Shown: piece after piece, positions 63,590-64,000 of the stretch
Position numbering within the stretch: the stretch's first letter is position 1
How the letters are laid out: the number at the start of each line of letters is the position of its first letter
Origin: an uncultured Dokdonia sp.
GTDB lineage: Bacteria; Bacteroidota; Bacteroidia; Flavobacteriales; Flavobacteriaceae
Assembly (NCBI RefSeq): GCF_947496725.1
Contig: NZ_CANMDS010000002.1
Coordinates: forward strand, 434,001-498,000
Reading direction: 5' to 3'
Length of the DNA: 64,000 nt
The notes under the pieces: generated by a model
Databases searched by the model: none
What the model was told of the DNA's origin: nothing
What the model saw: only the letters and a program-made list of their open reading frames with translations
Translations under genes and position numbers: made by a program

Positions 63590-64000
63590 ATGAAAAGAAG
63601 ACAATTAATAAAGAACTTAGGATTAGGTGGAGTGGCGCTCGTTGCAACACCTACAGTATTAAGCCTATTACAAAGCTGTAAAGCAGACGGGCCAGTGTTT
63701 GAACCTGTGTTTATTAATAACTCACAAGGTAAAGCGCTTCGTCATATTGTAGATCTTATCATCCCGTCAGACCAGGCGATACCAGGAGCTGTAGATGTAG
63801 GTGTGCATAAATTTATAGATAGCTACTGGAATGAAGTAATTACTTTAGAAAATCAAGCCCAACTTAAAGGAGGTTTTGATGCGCTAGAAAATAGATTGCA
63901 AGATGCAACTGGTAAAACTTTTGAAGATGCAGAAGCCGAAGATTATGACAAGCTACTAGCCAAATATCTAAATGCTTCAAAAGAACAAGAAGAGGTCTTT
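63590..64000 (+). CDS. Gluconate 2-dehydrogenase subunit 3-like protein, 3' end outside window
   Basis: 137 residues visible; the frame is open at the window edge. It begins MKRRQLIKNLGLGGVALVA, a twin-arginine-like export signal, with a lipobox-like LLQSC further on. The mature part ALRHIVDLIIPSDQAIPGAVDVGVHKFID is the signature of the gluconate 2-dehydrogenase gamma-type subunit that escorts GMC dehydrogenases through the Tat system. It starts 2 bases after the GMC gene. A cytochrome c partner, if any, would be further downstream. Confidence 0.9.
   Translation, partial: MKRRQLIKNLGLGGVALVATPTVLSLLQSCKADGPVFEPVFINNSQGKALRHIVDLIIPSDQAIPGAVDVGVHKFIDSYWNEVITLENQAQLKGGFDALENRLQDATGKTFEDAEAEDYDKLLAKYLNASKEQEEVF

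Noticed and set aside
1-64000. rRNA, tRNA, insertion sequence or prophage
   Set aside because: No conserved rRNA stretches, tRNA-like cloverleaf with CCA-type end, transposase or phage structural gene was noticed by reading; an RNA search was not possible here.

Overview
The window reads as chromosome of a marine flavobacterium (Bacteroidota, Flavobacteriaceae), most like Dokdonia/Krokinobacter. Reasons: low GC; promoters of the TAnnTTTG type; frequent TTG and GTG starts with weak Shine-Dalgarno sites; a SprE/PorW-like gliding and type IX secretion lipoprotein; a split F-type ATP synthase operon without atpD/atpC; many Bacteroidota-only families (DUF4254, DUF4292, DUF5687, DUF6427-like, HU-CCDC81/SPOR). 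The genus is inference. No rRNA, tRNA, CRISPR array, transposase or prophage genes were seen.

Layout. 3-1112: end of a nucleoside-phosphorylase-like gene. 1190-16000: a tightly packed surface-polysaccharide locus (Wzz-like protein, GDP-fucose synthesis, methyltransferase, flippase, polymerase- and ligase-like proteins, glycosyltransferases, acetyltransferase, UDP-xylose synthase, initiating sugar transferase). 15997-18336: a nuclease/phosphatase-family protein and a CapK-like adenylate-forming enzyme on the minus strand. 18450-25329: purD, two conserved small/membrane proteins, a probable restriction-modification pair, DUF4254, a family 9 glycosyltransferase and a nitronate monooxygenase-like enzyme. 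25398-30284: two ABC modules, a probably acquired membrane protein and a ferredoxin-reductase-like enzyme. 30609-39474: sprE, a bactofilin and atpZ-(DUF6168-like)-atpBEFHAG. 39813-46829: a lipoprotein, a second flippase, dut, a sugar nucleotidyltransferase, a TPR protein, a DUF4292 lipoprotein and an EnvC-like protein. 46944-55595: housekeeping genes including CsbD, a thioesterase, a SPOR protein, dprA, a Kbp-like LysM protein, nadD, HopJ, gmk and yicC. 55595-64000: a sugar-oxidation locus (two DUF1080 lipoproteins, two TIM-barrel isomerase-like proteins, a Gfo/Idh oxidoreductase and an MFS transporter on the minus strand; a GMC oxidoreductase and its small partner subunit on the plus strand), best read as an oxidative 3-keto-glycoside pathway.

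The most unusual signal is a dispersed perfect palindrome, CGCTTTCGCGAAAGCG. Its 14-base core occurs 15 times exactly, plus about six decayed copies. Ten exact copies lie inside genes and are read in three frames (AFAKA, LSRKR, RFRES). All five intergenic copies extend to the same 20 bases and sit 1-9 bases after a stop codon. It looks like a highly iterated chromosomal site or a mobile mini-palindrome with no known function.
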